A stretch of DNA of 16,779 bases from Deltaproteobacteria bacterium (GCA_947483545.1 CANKNP010000076.1:1-16779); one strand, 5' to 3'; shown: positions 7,357-14,482, numbered from the stretch's first letter. Translations and numbers: made by a program. Notes: generated by a model from the sequence alone, not told the origin.

Positions 7357-8573
7357 TCGGGCAGATCCCCGGGGGCGATCCAGCCCCTGAGCACGTCTTC
7401 GACCTGGCCGAGGCGGTCCTGGCCCCAGAACCGCTGCGGGGCCCGGCCCGGCTGACGAAGGATGATCGTTGGGGCGCCGAACACCCCGGTCCGGGCGGCC
7501 TCCTCCGTCTGGGCGAAGAGCACCTCGCGTTGGGTCGGCGCGGCGTCGGGATCCCCGCCGAGATCCTTGAGCACCTGGGCATCGCCGATGTCGAGGCCAT
7601 TGACCCACGCTGCGTGAAACACGCGCTCGATGAAAGGCTCGGGATCCGGGTGGGCGAGCGTACAGCGTAGGGCGAGCACGCTCCGAATCGGGAAATGCGG
7701 CGAGAATTGGAAGGGGACGCCCCAGCGCTCGGCGTGCAGCATGACATCGCGGAGATACCAGCGACGTTTGGCATCGGAGAACGCGAACAGCGGAACTTCT
7801 ACCTGGCCGATCGCCTTGAAAAGCGCGCCGAGGAGGAACGGGCGGTGTCGGATCTTTGCGCCGGTTCGGGTCCCCAGGGCACGGATCTGCGTGCTGGCGA
7901 GGAAGGCGAACGGGGAGCTGTAGTCGAACCAGAAGTCGAGCGTGGCTTCGGATGGCGGGTCCAACGGGATCAGGGCGGGGGCGGGTGGACGGCCGAGCGC
8001 GGCCTCGACGAAATCCAAGCGGTCGTGCCCCCAGAAGAGCTGGGCGCCTCCTGCATCATCGTGGACGACCAGCGCCGGGGCCCCGAACACGCCAAGGCCG
8101 ATGGCCGCTTCGGTCTCGATGCGCAAAGGCTCCCGCTCGGCCTCAAGGTCGAGCTCCGGAAATCCATGCTCGGCCGCCAGCCGGCGTACGAACGACTCCT
8201 CCTCGATGGGCTGCTGGTCGGCCCAATAGGCGCGGAAGAGGGCGTGGACCAGGGGGCGGGCGTCGCCGCGACGGTAGGCGGCGAGCGTGGCGCGGAGGGC
8301 GTGAACGGTGCGCCGAGGGTGCGCCATCGGGAAGTCGAGAGGCAGACCCGCGCGGACCAAGGCGCGCTGCTGATCGTGGAGCGTGTGAAGCGCCTTTTGG
8401 GGGGAGAGCGTGAGCGCCAGGTTCTGCGCGGTCCCGAGCGCCCGGAACACGCCGCCGAGCAGGAACGGGCGATAGCGCAACGTGGCGCCGCTGCGTGCGG
8501 CGGTCTCCTGGATCACGCCGGAGGCGGCGTAGGCGTAGGGGCACGAGTAGTCGAACCAGAAGTCGAGGTGCAT
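7353..8573 (-). CDS. Tandem two-domain HCCA-isomerase/DsbA-like (GST-kappa-type) protein
   Basis: The 406-residue protein is two thioredoxin-fold domains of the 2-hydroxychromene-2-carboxylate isomerase/kappa-GST type fused head to tail. Domain 1 (about 1-195) opens with DFWFDYSCPYAY and domain 2 (about 212-395) with DFWFDYSSPFAF. Each has RPFLLG-x-[VL]F-[RK]A-[LI]G, a helical insert, then GVFGAP and FWG[HQ]DRL. In kappa GST and HCCA isomerase the residue before the Pro is the catalytic Ser that contacts glutathione. Domain 2 keeps Ser220 there, while domain 1 has Cys11. A glutathione-dependent isomerase or transferase, or an oxidoreductase, is likely; the substrate is unknown. It starts leaderlessly at ATG 8573, diverges from a glucosaminidase gene and overlaps the small downstream ORF by 4 nt. 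Confidence 0.88.
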   Translation of the reverse strand: MHLDFWFDYSCPYAYAASGVIQETAARSGATLRYRPFLLGGVFRALGTAQNLALTLSPQKALHTLHDQQRALVRAGLPLDFPMAHPRRTVHALRATLAAYRRGDARPLVHALFRAYWADQQPIEEESFVRRLAAEHGFPELDLEAEREPLRIETEAAIGLGVFGAPALVVHDDAGGAQLFWGHDRLDFVEAALGRPPAPALIPLDPPSEATLDFWFDYSSPFAFLASTQIRALGTRTGAKIRHRPFLLGALFKAIGQVEVPLFAFSDAKRRWYLRDVMLHAERWGVPFQFSPHFPIRSVLALRCTLAHPDPEPFIERVFHAAWVNGLDIGDAQVLKDLGGDPDAAPTQREVLFAQTEEAARTGVFGAPTIILRQPGRAPQRFWGQDRLGQVEDVLRGWIAPGDLPE

Positions 8574-8586
8574 GGGGCTTGGTAAC
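8574..8586 (-). promoter_or_regulatory. Putative leaderless promoter of the two-domain HCCA-like gene
   Basis: On the minus strand the sequence reads GTTACCAA, GCCCC, then ATG, matching the ATPase gene start (GTTAGCCT, GCCCC, ATG) at 13 of 16 positions. No Shine-Dalgarno is present. Confidence 0.4.
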
Positions 8587-8607
8587 TTGGGGAGCAGCCG
8601 GCTTCCC

Positions 8608-8619
8608 TTGACGCGTCAA
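8608..8619. promoter_or_regulatory. 12-bp perfect palindrome in divergent promoter region, candidate operator
   Basis: TTGACGCGTCAA is a perfect palindrome centred between two divergent genes, 35 bp from the minus-strand start and 75 bp from the plus-strand start. Each half (TTGACG) also resembles a -35 box. No good -10 was found 16-18 bp away on either strand, so a regulator-binding site is at least as likely. Confidence 0.5.
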
Positions 8620-8643
8620 CTTTAGGCAGGATCTTCCGAGGTT

Positions 8644-8667
8644 GTTAGGGGGGCGGGTCTTGGGAGG
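8644..8667 (+). promoter_or_regulatory. Putative -10 (GTTAGG) and strong Shine-Dalgarno
   Basis: GTTAGG (8644-8649) resembles the other GTTAGC elements. GGGAGG (8662-8667) is the best Shine-Dalgarno in the neighbourhood. It lies 5 nt before an in-frame CTG (8673) but 26 nt before the GTG at 8694, so it bears on the choice of start. Confidence 0.35.
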
Positions 8668-8693
8668 TCTCGCTGGAACGTCTCGGTCTTTTC

Positions 8694-9671
8694 GTGTGTC
8701 TCGGGTGCGCTGGGCTGATGGGCCTGGGCGCGGTCGTTTCCACACCTTCGGCGCCGACGATCGCCTCGTTGGTGCCCACAGCGGCGGCGTCCGATCTGGC
8801 CGGGATCGCCCAGGCGGTGGCCGTCGCGCCAGAGAGTGTTTTGCGGCTGGCTTCGAGCCTCGTCGAGGCCCCGGAGTTGCCGTCGCCGGGCACCGTCCGG
8901 GATGCGCTGGCAGCGGGCGATGCGATGACGGCGCGCACGACCGCCGACGCGATGTTGGAGTTTCTCCGCGCACAGTCGGCCGGGCTGGACGCCGACGTGG
9001 TCCGGCGGCTGGCGACCGAGCTCTGTGAGGTTCGCGCCGACGCGATCTGGGCGCTCGGCGCTCCGCCCAGGGGGTCGCAGGGCGCGTTCTTACGCCGCAC
9101 GGTGGCCGGCGCCACGCTGGGCGACTGGCAATACGGTGTGCCGGCGTCGGTCACCCTGGCTCAGGCGATCCTGGAGAGCGACTGGGGGCGATCCGCGCCT
9201 GGACACAACCTTTTCGGAATGAAGGGCAAGGGCCCGGCGGGGTCAACCGTCCGGCGGGTCGTGGAGTACCGGAAAGGTCGGCGTACGACGCGGCTGGATC
9301 CGTTCCGCGCCTACCACAGCGAGGCCGAGGCGCTGGCCGATCATGCCCGCCTGCTTGGCACGCGCCGGGTCTATGCCAAGGCGCGGCAGGCGGGGGAGGA
9401 CCGCCGGAAGTTCGCCCAGGCCCTGGTCGGGATCTACGCCTCCGACCCGACCTACGCGCGCAAGCTCGACACGTTGATCGTGCTGTTTCGCCTGGACCGC
9501 TTTGACTGGAGCGCGAGCGGAGCGGCTGCCCCAGAGGCCCTCGGAATGGGCTCGGTGGACCCCGCGCTCGGGCCGCTCGACAGCCTCTGGCAGGTGCCGG
9601 CGGGGTGGGGTTGGGGACCAGGAGGCGAAGGCGAGAGGGGAGGCGGCGCCGGTGGGGCGGGCCGCCGCTGA
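8694..9671 (+). CDS. Glucosaminidase-domain cell-wall hydrolase (FlgJ C-terminal/LytG-like)
   Basis: The 325-residue product carries a GH73-type glucosaminidase domain (about 140-270), which cleaves peptidoglycan glycan strands. The catalytic Glu161 lies in ASVTLAQAILESDWGRS, followed by HNLFGMKG (171-178), the FRAYHS segment, the helix ALADHARLL and YASDPTYARKL. A hydrophobic N-terminus (GLMGLGAVVSTPSA) suggests export to the periplasm. The Ala-rich region to about 120 has no recognised domain. The tail is Gly/Arg-rich low complexity (from about 300) and may be dispensable. Start choice is uncertain: GTG 8694 has no ribosome site. A CTG at 8673, 5 nt after GGGAGG, would give a signal peptide beginning MERLGLFVCLG with a positive charge. 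It lies divergent from the HCCA-like gene. Confidence 0.85.
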   Translation: MCLGCAGLMGLGAVVSTPSAPTIASLVPTAAASDLAGIAQAVAVAPESVLRLASSLVEAPELPSPGTVRDALAAGDAMTARTTADAMLEFLRAQSAGLDADVVRRLATELCEVRADAIWALGAPPRGSQGAFLRRTVAGATLGDWQYGVPASVTLAQAILESDWGRSAPGHNLFGMKGKGPAGSTVRRVVEYRKGRRTTRLDPFRAYHSEAEALADHARLLGTRRVYAKARQAGEDRRKFAQALVGIYASDPTYARKLDTLIVLFRLDRFDWSASGAAAPEALGMGSVDPALGPLDSLWQVPAGWGWGPGGEGERGGGAGGAGRR

Positions 9672-9674
9672 TTT

Positions 9675-9797
9675 GCCCTGAGGAGAAGCGCCGGGTGGAC
9701 GACGGTCTCTCCAGGGCATCGCACGTCAGCCCCAGCCCGCCGCTGAGCCAAGCGGGCTTTCGGGGGATCTCCCGCGGGCCGAACTACGGCTCCCCGG
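9675..9797 (+). promoter_or_regulatory. Structured 5' leader before the permease, candidate cis-regulatory RNA
   Basis: The 131-nt gap before the permease can fold into successive stems. First, GCCCT and GGAGA (9675-9679, 9682-9686) pair with TCTCC and AGGGC (9708-9717). Second, AGCCCGC (9734-9740) pairs with GCGGGCT (9752-9758) and is followed by TT. Third, GGGGA (9763-9767) pairs with TCCCC (9791-9795), enclosing GCCG-AACTA-CGGC (9778-9790). I could not match it to a riboswitch class I know. In GC-rich DNA some pairing is expected by chance, but the first stem (10 pairs with one 2-nt bulge) is notable. Confidence 0.45.
9734..9761 (+). terminator. Possible intrinsic terminator/attenuator within the permease leader
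   Basis: A 7-bp stem, AGCCCGC/GCGGGCT, with an 11-nt loop ends in TTTC. It could terminate the glucosaminidase transcript or act as an attenuator for the permease. The T-run is short, so the call is tentative. Confidence 0.4.
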
Positions 9798-9802
9798 CGG
9801 CA

Positions 9803-11767
9803 ATGGCGATATGCCCGGCGCCAATGGACTCCCCTCCGAACTCCACCTCGCTTCGCCCCGGCGCTCTCACCAGAGCGCTCCGACGCTGGCTTCAGCACGG
9901 GTCCGAAGGCGACCACGGAGCCGAGACCTGGCCCTGGTACAAGGTGCTCTGGCTCACAGGCGTCGACTACTACTCCACTCTCGGCTATCAGCCCGGCATC
10001 GCGCTGATCGCGGCCGGCGCGCTGGCGCCGCTGGCCACCACCGTGCTCGTGCTGGTCACGCTCTTTGGGGCCGTTCCGATGTACCGGGAGGTCGCACGAC
10101 GGTCCTTTCTGGGCCAGGGTTCGATCTCCATGCTGGAGCGGCTCCTCTCCGGCTGGGCCGGCAAGATGTTCATCCTGAACCTGATCGGGTTCGCCGTCAC
10201 CGCCTTCATCGTCACCATGACGCTCTCGGCCGCCGACGCTGCGCTCCACCTCGCGGAGAACCCGATGCTCTCGCAATGGCTGGGTGGCAGGGAGGTGTCG
10301 CTGACCATCGGGTTGCTGGTGTTGCTTGGAGTGGTTTTTCTGCGCGGGTTCCGGGAGGCCATCGGCGTGGCGGTCTGGATCGCCATCCCGTACCTGGTGT
10401 TGAACGTCATCGTCATCTGCAAGGGGCTGCTCATTCTCTACCAGCAGCCGGAGCTCGTGGTGTCGTGGCAGTCGGCGCTGTCGCTCCGGGGCAACCCCGC
10501 TGGGCTCGCGCTCCTCGCCGTCCTTACGTTCCCGAAGCTGGCGCTGGGCCTGTCGGGCTTTGAGACGGGCGTCACGGTGATGCCGCTCGTGCGAGGCCTG
10601 CCCGGCGATGCAAGGGGGGGCGGCCCGCCGATCGGACGCATCCGGGCCACAGAAAAGCTGCTCCTCACCGCCGCGATCATCATGAGCGGCGTGCTGATCG
10701 GCTCCAGCGTCGTCACGACGATCCTCATCCCTGAGGCGGCCTGGCGGGAGGGGGGGCCCGCAAGCGGTCGAGCCCTGGCGTGGCTGGCGCACGAGCATCT
10801 GGGTGCCGCGTTCGGCACCGTCTATGACCTTTCGACGGTCCTCATTCTCTGGTTCGCAGGCGCCTCAGCGATGGCGGCCCTCCTGAACATCATCCCGCGC
10901 TACCTGCCCAGGTTCGGGATGGCGCCGCAGTGGGTCGGGTTCGTGCGCCCGCTGATCCTCACCATCACCGCCATCAACATCGCCGTCACGTTCGGGTTCG
11001 ACGCGGAGGTCGAGGCGCAGGCGGGGGCGTACGCGACCGGGGTGCTCGCCCTGTTCGTCTCAGCCGCAGTCGCGGTGACGCTGGCCGTGCGAGCGGAAGC
11101 GAAGGTCGACCGCAAGCCCCCCTGGCGGGCCATGCCATTCGCCGTCATCACCCTGGTGTTTGGCTTCGCGTTCGTCGACAACGTCTGGGAGCGCCCCGAC
11201 GGACTGTACATTTCAGCTGCCTTTATCCTCGCAATCCTGCTCATCGGGGCGCTGTCGCGGTACTGGCGCGCCACGGAGTTCCGCGTGGAGCGCTTGGCCT
11301 TCGAGAACTCGGAGGCCGAAGCCCTCTTCGAGGAGATGCGCGCGCAGAGGGTGCACTTCGTGACGGTCCGGCACCTCGACCCCGCGTACGCCAAAGTGAA
11401 GAAGCGCATCCGGCAGCACTATGCGGTCTCCGGGCCGATCGCGTTCCTGCATGTTGAGTTGGCGACGGATCGGAGCGACTTTGATGCCGCGCTCTCCGTT
11501 CGGGTGCAGCGGCTCGGGGACGACTTCCGGGTCACAGTGCACAACGCCGTCGCCGTGGCGAACGCGATCGCGTTCGTGAGCGACCAATTGGACCCGAAGA
11601 GCATCTTTCTGGGGCTGACGCGGGAGAATCCGATGACGCAGGCCTTCCGCTACGTCCTCTGGGGCGAAGGCGAGACGGGCATCCTCGTCTACCAGGTGCT
11701 CCTGAAGAGGTGGGCCGAGACGCACGAGGACGACGTCCGACCGAACATCTTCCTCATGAGCGATTGA
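9803..11767 (+). CDS. APC-superfamily permease with C-terminal cytoplasmic domain
   Basis: The roughly 654-residue protein has about 12 hydrophobic segments (residues about 50-485) and a soluble C-terminal domain (about 490-654). The first helix region VDYYSTLGYQPGIALIAAGA, followed by QGSISMLERLL and LSAADAALHLAENP, matches a bacterial group usually annotated as amino-acid or APC-family transporters. It also recalls the KUP/KimA potassium importers, which likewise carry a cytoplasmic C-domain. The substrate, amino acid or K+, cannot be decided from sequence. ATG 9803 is chosen; ATG 9824 (MDSPPNSTSL) is equally possible, and neither has a clear ribosome site. The frame is open upstream to 9605, but that extension is Arg-rich overlap with the previous gene and lacks family resemblance. 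It ends 3 nt from the convergent peptidase gene. Confidence 0.88.
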   Translation: MAICPAPMDSPPNSTSLRPGALTRALRRWLQHGSEGDHGAETWPWYKVLWLTGVDYYSTLGYQPGIALIAAGALAPLATTVLVLVTLFGAVPMYREVARRSFLGQGSISMLERLLSGWAGKMFILNLIGFAVTAFIVTMTLSAADAALHLAENPMLSQWLGGREVSLTIGLLVLLGVVFLRGFREAIGVAVWIAIPYLVLNVIVICKGLLILYQQPELVVSWQSALSLRGNPAGLALLAVLTFPKLALGLSGFETGVTVMPLVRGLPGDARGGGPPIGRIRATEKLLLTAAIIMSGVLIGSSVVTTILIPEAAWREGGPASGRALAWLAHEHLGAAFGTVYDLSTVLILWFAGASAMAALLNIIPRYLPRFGMAPQWVGFVRPLILTITAINIAVTFGFDAEVEAQAGAYATGVLALFVSAAVAVTLAVRAEAKVDRKPPWRAMPFAVITLVFGFAFVDNVWERPDGLYISAAFILAILLIGALSRYWRATEFRVERLAFENSEAEALFEEMRAQRVHFVTVRHLDPAYAKVKKRIRQHYAVSGPIAFLHVELATDRSDFDAALSVRVQRLGDDFRVTVHNAVAVANAIAFVSDQLDPKSIFLGLTRENPMTQAFRYVLWGEGETGILVYQVLLKRWAETHEDDVRPNIFLMSD

Positions 11768-11770
11768 CGC

Positions 11771-13660
11771 CTACTTCGAAGGCTTCTTCCCTGCCTTCTT
11801 CGCGAGGATGGCCTCCATCTGGTCCATCACCCCGTTCATCTGGGCCGCGAGCGCGTCGTAGGGCGCGGGCGTGGCGAGATCGACCCCGGCGGTCTTCAGC
11901 AGCACATAGGGATCATCCGAGCCGCCGGCTGAGAGCAACGTGATGTACCGATCCAAGGCACCGGGCTTCTTGGCAAGGATGTCGGCTGAGAACTGCGATG
12001 CGGCAGCGATCGACGTCGCGTACTGGTACACGTAGAAATTGTAGTAGAAGTGCGGGATGTACGCCCACTCTACACCCTCCCGCGCGCTGATCCGTGTGAC
12101 GTCGTTGGCATCACCCTCCACATCGCCGTAGTACCGCCGCAAGATCTCCAGGTAGGTCGCGGACAGTCCTTCGCCGGTGAGCGGCTGGCCCTTCTCGACC
12201 TGGTCGTGGATCGCCAACTCAAACTCGGCGAATTGGGCCTGGCGGAAGTAGGTCGTGCGGAGGCCCTCCAACTGCGAGCCGAGAAAGAACAACTTCTCGT
12301 CGTCGCTCTTCGCGCCCTTGAGCATCGTCTGCATCAAGAGCGCTTCGTTGCAGGTTGAGGCGATCTCCGCGATGAACGTGGAGTAGTCGGCCTTCGGGTA
12401 GGGCTGCGCCTTCGCGGACAGCACGCTGTGGATACCGTGGCCCCACTCATGCGCGAGCGTGGTGACCGACTCGTAGTCCCCGTTGTAGTTGAGCAGCAGG
12501 AACGGGTGTACCGCATACGCGGCGCCGTCCATGTAGGCGCCCCCGCGCTTACCGGGGCCCGGGTAGACGTCCATCCAGCGCCCCTTGAACCCTGCGCTGA
12601 GCTGGTCCGTGTAGTTTTTCCCGAGGGGCTTCGTCGCTTCCAGCGTGAGCGCGGTCGCCTCATCCACGGTCCAGGATCGATCGCTTTTGACCAGCGAGGG
12701 GTACAGGTCGTGATAGCCCAGGTCTGAGATACCCAGCATCTTGGACCGTAGTTTCAAGTACCGATGCAGGGTGGGCAGGTTCTTGTTCGTGGACGAGACC
12801 AGCGTGCTGTACACCTCCGGCGGCACGTGGTCGGCGTCCACCGAAGCGGCGACCGAGCTTGGGTAGCGGCGAGCCTGGGCGGTGAACCAGTGGCCCTCCA
12901 CCGCCGCGCCGAGGGTGGCACCCAAGACGCCCTGGTAGTTCGCGATCGCCCCGTAGAAGGCGTTGAACACGGTGTTTCGGTCATCGCGGTCAGGGGCCGC
13001 TCGCCAGTAGGTCCAAGCTGAGGGATCCAGCGTGACCTTGGTGCCATCCTTCAACGTGACCTCTGGCCAGGGCAGCTCCGCGCTGACGAGGAGCCCGCGG
13101 ATGTGGTCGGGCTCGCCGAGGATGGTGCCGGCGCTCGCCAGGAGGGTCTCGCCCGCGGCGTCGAGCGTGTGGGGCGCATCTTGCACCGTCGAACGCAGGT
13201 AGTAGTCGTACGGGGCGAGCCCCGGGTCGGCCTTGATCGCGGCTTCGATGGCCGCGGAGCCCATCGTGATCAGCTCTGGCGCATAAAACGCCTGTGCTTC
13301 GCCAAACCGGTTGTAGGCGAGGCTCGCGAGCTGGGAGCGCGCTTGCCACTCGGCGTCACGCGTGTCCACGTTGGAGATGTTCTGGGCGTAGACGCCCACG
13401 CGCATGACCTGCTCCTGCACCGCGAAGCGCTTGTCCAAGCAAGGCTTGAGCTCGGTCTTGAGCTTGCCCTCGCACGCGGCCAGCGTGTCGGATTCGGCGT
13501 TCACCTTGTCCAGCGCGGCCTGCCAGGCCGCAAGCGACGGGTACACCCCGGTCAGGTCCCACTTGTCTTCGGGGCGAGGCACGGGCGCATCGCCGGCGAG
13601 GGCGGAGCCGAGGACGGCAGAGGCGAGCAGGACGAGGGCAGGGGCGTACGGGCGATGCAA
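11771..13660 (-). CDS. Exported M3-family oligoendopeptidase (PepF-like)
   Basis: The 629-residue protein is an M3 zinc metallopeptidase of the oligoendopeptidase F group. The zinc site is HEWGH (His404, Glu405, His408) with Glu432 (FIAEIAST) as third ligand. Other family marks are KRGGAYMDG (about 371-379), WMDVYPGPG and the C-terminal FYYNFYVYQYATS. The first 22 residues (MHRPYAPALVLLASAVLGSALA) form a Sec signal peptide with an ALA cleavage site, so this enzyme probably works in the periplasm or outside the cell, unlike typical cytoplasmic PepF. It would trim short peptides. The start is a TTG, 5 nt after GGAG, with no nearby ATG alternative. A GTTAGCC element lies 25 nt upstream. It converges on the permease gene with a 3-nt gap. 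Confidence 0.95.
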   Translation of the reverse strand: MHRPYAPALVLLASAVLGSALAGDAPVPRPEDKWDLTGVYPSLAAWQAALDKVNAESDTLAACEGKLKTELKPCLDKRFAVQEQVMRVGVYAQNISNVDTRDAEWQARSQLASLAYNRFGEAQAFYAPELITMGSAAIEAAIKADPGLAPYDYYLRSTVQDAPHTLDAAGETLLASAGTILGEPDHIRGLLVSAELPWPEVTLKDGTKVTLDPSAWTYWRAAPDRDDRNTVFNAFYGAIANYQGVLGATLGAAVEGHWFTAQARRYPSSVAASVDADHVPPEVYSTLVSSTNKNLPTLHRYLKLRSKMLGISDLGYHDLYPSLVKSDRSWTVDEATALTLEATKPLGKNYTDQLSAGFKGRWMDVYPGPGKRGGAYMDGAAYAVHPFLLLNYNGDYESVTTLAHEWGHGIHSVLSAKAQPYPKADYSTFIAEIASTCNEALLMQTMLKGAKSDDEKLFFLGSQLEGLRTTYFRQAQFAEFELAIHDQVEKGQPLTGEGLSATYLEILRRYYGDVEGDANDVTRISAREGVEWAYIPHFYYNFYVYQYATSIAAASQFSADILAKKPGALDRYITLLSAGGSDDPYVLLKTAGVDLATPAPYDALAAQMNGVMDQMEAILAKKAGKKPSK

Positions 13661-13684
13661 GAGGGCTCCGGGTGGTCGGCGGGC

Positions 13685-13691
13685 GGCTAAC
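13685..13691 (-). promoter_or_regulatory. Putative -10 (GTTAGCC) of the M3 peptidase gene
   Basis: Minus-strand GTTAGCC is identical to the element before the ATPase gene at 3764. A GGAG follows, then the TTG start, giving a short conventional leader. Confidence 0.4.
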
Positions 13692-13773
13692 GCCCTGCTT
13701 TGTAGGGGGCACGCCCCACGCCCCGCGAGCCGGGGTGCGCCGGTTCCTCACGCGGGGGGGCGCTCGGGTTGAT

Positions 13774-13813
13774 GTCACGGTGACGTTGAACAGGGCGGCC
13801 ACGGGGGGCCGCC
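13774..13813. other. Inverted repeats in the peptidase-Uma2 intergenic gap
   Basis: The 207-bp gap 13661-13867 holds no gene. GTCAC-G-GTGAC (13774-13784) is a perfect 5-bp palindrome around one base, flanked on both sides by GTTGA (13768-13772, 13785-13789), a plausible operator. Ten bases further on, GGCGGCC (13794-13800) and GGCCGCC (13807-13813) form a 7-bp stem with a 6-nt loop, without a T-tract. Whether either acts on the peptidase gene downstream or ends the Uma2 transcript is unknown. Confidence 0.4.
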
Positions 13814-13867
13814 GCTACGCGGCCCCAGCGCCAACTGCAGGGGAAGACCCCCAGCGCACGCTTCGGG

Positions 13868-14455
13868 CTACTCGCCAGAGAGCTCCTCGCGAAGCTCGGC
13901 CCAGCCCTCGTACACGTCGTCCACGGTGATCGTCGCGTCGATGAACGGGAGTTCGATGCGCCGCCCCGGGCCATAGCGTCGAAGCATCCACGTCTCTTCG
14001 TCCACCCGGGTGAACACGTCGATGCGGGGCCGGGCATGGTCCACCAGTACGTAGACGAGCAGGCTGGGGATCGTCATGTAATGGTCGAATTTCTCGCCGC
14101 GGTCGTAGGCGGCGGTGCTCGGGGAGAGGACCTCAAACAGCACGGTGGGGTTGGTGGCAGCGTTCTTGTCGCTCCGATCTCGGACGAACGGGCCGCAAAC
14201 CACGGAAAGGTCCGGGTAGGTCAGCAGCCGGCTCGGGCAACGAACGCGAAGATCGGCGTCAAATACCCGACATGGCTTGCCCCGAAGCGCGCTGGCGACC
14301 GACACCGTCACGTTGGTTTTGAGCAGCGCGTGCTCGGGCGTCCCCCCTGCCATCGCGACCACGACGCCGTCCAGCCACTCGTGCTTGTCGAGGCTGGCCT
14401 CTTCGTCGGCGAGGTACTGGTCCAACGAGATGTGGGCGAGGGCGGCGGAGGACAT
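13868..14455 (-). CDS. Uma2-family PD-(D/E)XK endonuclease-like protein
   Basis: The 195-residue product belongs to the Uma2 (DUF820) family of restriction-endonuclease-fold proteins. These are abundant in cyanobacteria and some other bacteria, and their cellular role is largely unsettled. The catalytic core is visible: Glu26 in KHEWLDGVVVAMAGGT, Pro-Asp at 81-82 (YPDLSVVC), then FEVLSPSTAAYDRGEKF with Glu108 and Lys122. The N-terminal LDQYLADEEA is also typical. The start ATG is 27 bp from the stop of the upstream GH57 gene. TAGAAT lies 6 nt before the ATG with no Shine-Dalgarno, so it may have its own leaderless promoter rather than depend on the GH57 transcript. No partner methylase or toxin-antitoxin gene is adjacent. 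Confidence 0.92.
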   Translation of the reverse strand: MSSAALAHISLDQYLADEEASLDKHEWLDGVVVAMAGGTPEHALLKTNVTVSVASALRGKPCRVFDADLRVRCPSRLLTYPDLSVVCGPFVRDRSDKNAATNPTVLFEVLSPSTAAYDRGEKFDHYMTIPSLLVYVLVDHARPRIDVFTRVDEETWMLRRYGPGRRIELPFIDATITVDDVYEGWAELREELSGE

Positions 14456-14467
14456 GGGGGCATTCTA
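14456..14467 (-). promoter_or_regulatory. Putative leaderless promoter of the Uma2 gene
   Basis: Minus-strand TAGAAT (14467-14462), a good -10, is followed by GCCCCC and the ATG at 14455. The expected start site falls on the ATG. No clear -35 is seen 17 bp upstream. Confidence 0.45.
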
Positions 14468-14482
14468 CCTGACGGACGCGAG

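Noticed and set aside
7695..8585. 296-codon plus-strand frame opposite the HCCA-like gene
   Set aside because: Antisense shadow; composition is Glu/Gly/Arg-rich with no domain, while the minus strand has two clear family domains.
9602..9640. G-quadruplex in the glucosaminidase 3' end
   Set aside because: Three G4 runs are close together, but the fourth is about 20 nt away, beyond the usual loop limit; it is better explained by Gly-rich coding sequence.
9605..9802. N-terminal extension of the permease frame
   Set aside because: It overlaps the end of the glucosaminidase gene, is Arg/Gly/Pro-rich, and crosses a structured leader; permease family similarity begins only after 9824.
9672..9802. 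c-di-AMP (ydaO-type) riboswitch before the permease
   Set aside because: Some fragments are suggestive (GCTGA, GGAG, GTCAGC), but the conserved GGGGTGAATC core and the correct order of motifs are not seen.
13868..14455. Restriction-modification system around the Uma2 gene
   Set aside because: No methyltransferase or specificity subunit is adjacent; Uma2 proteins commonly occur alone.
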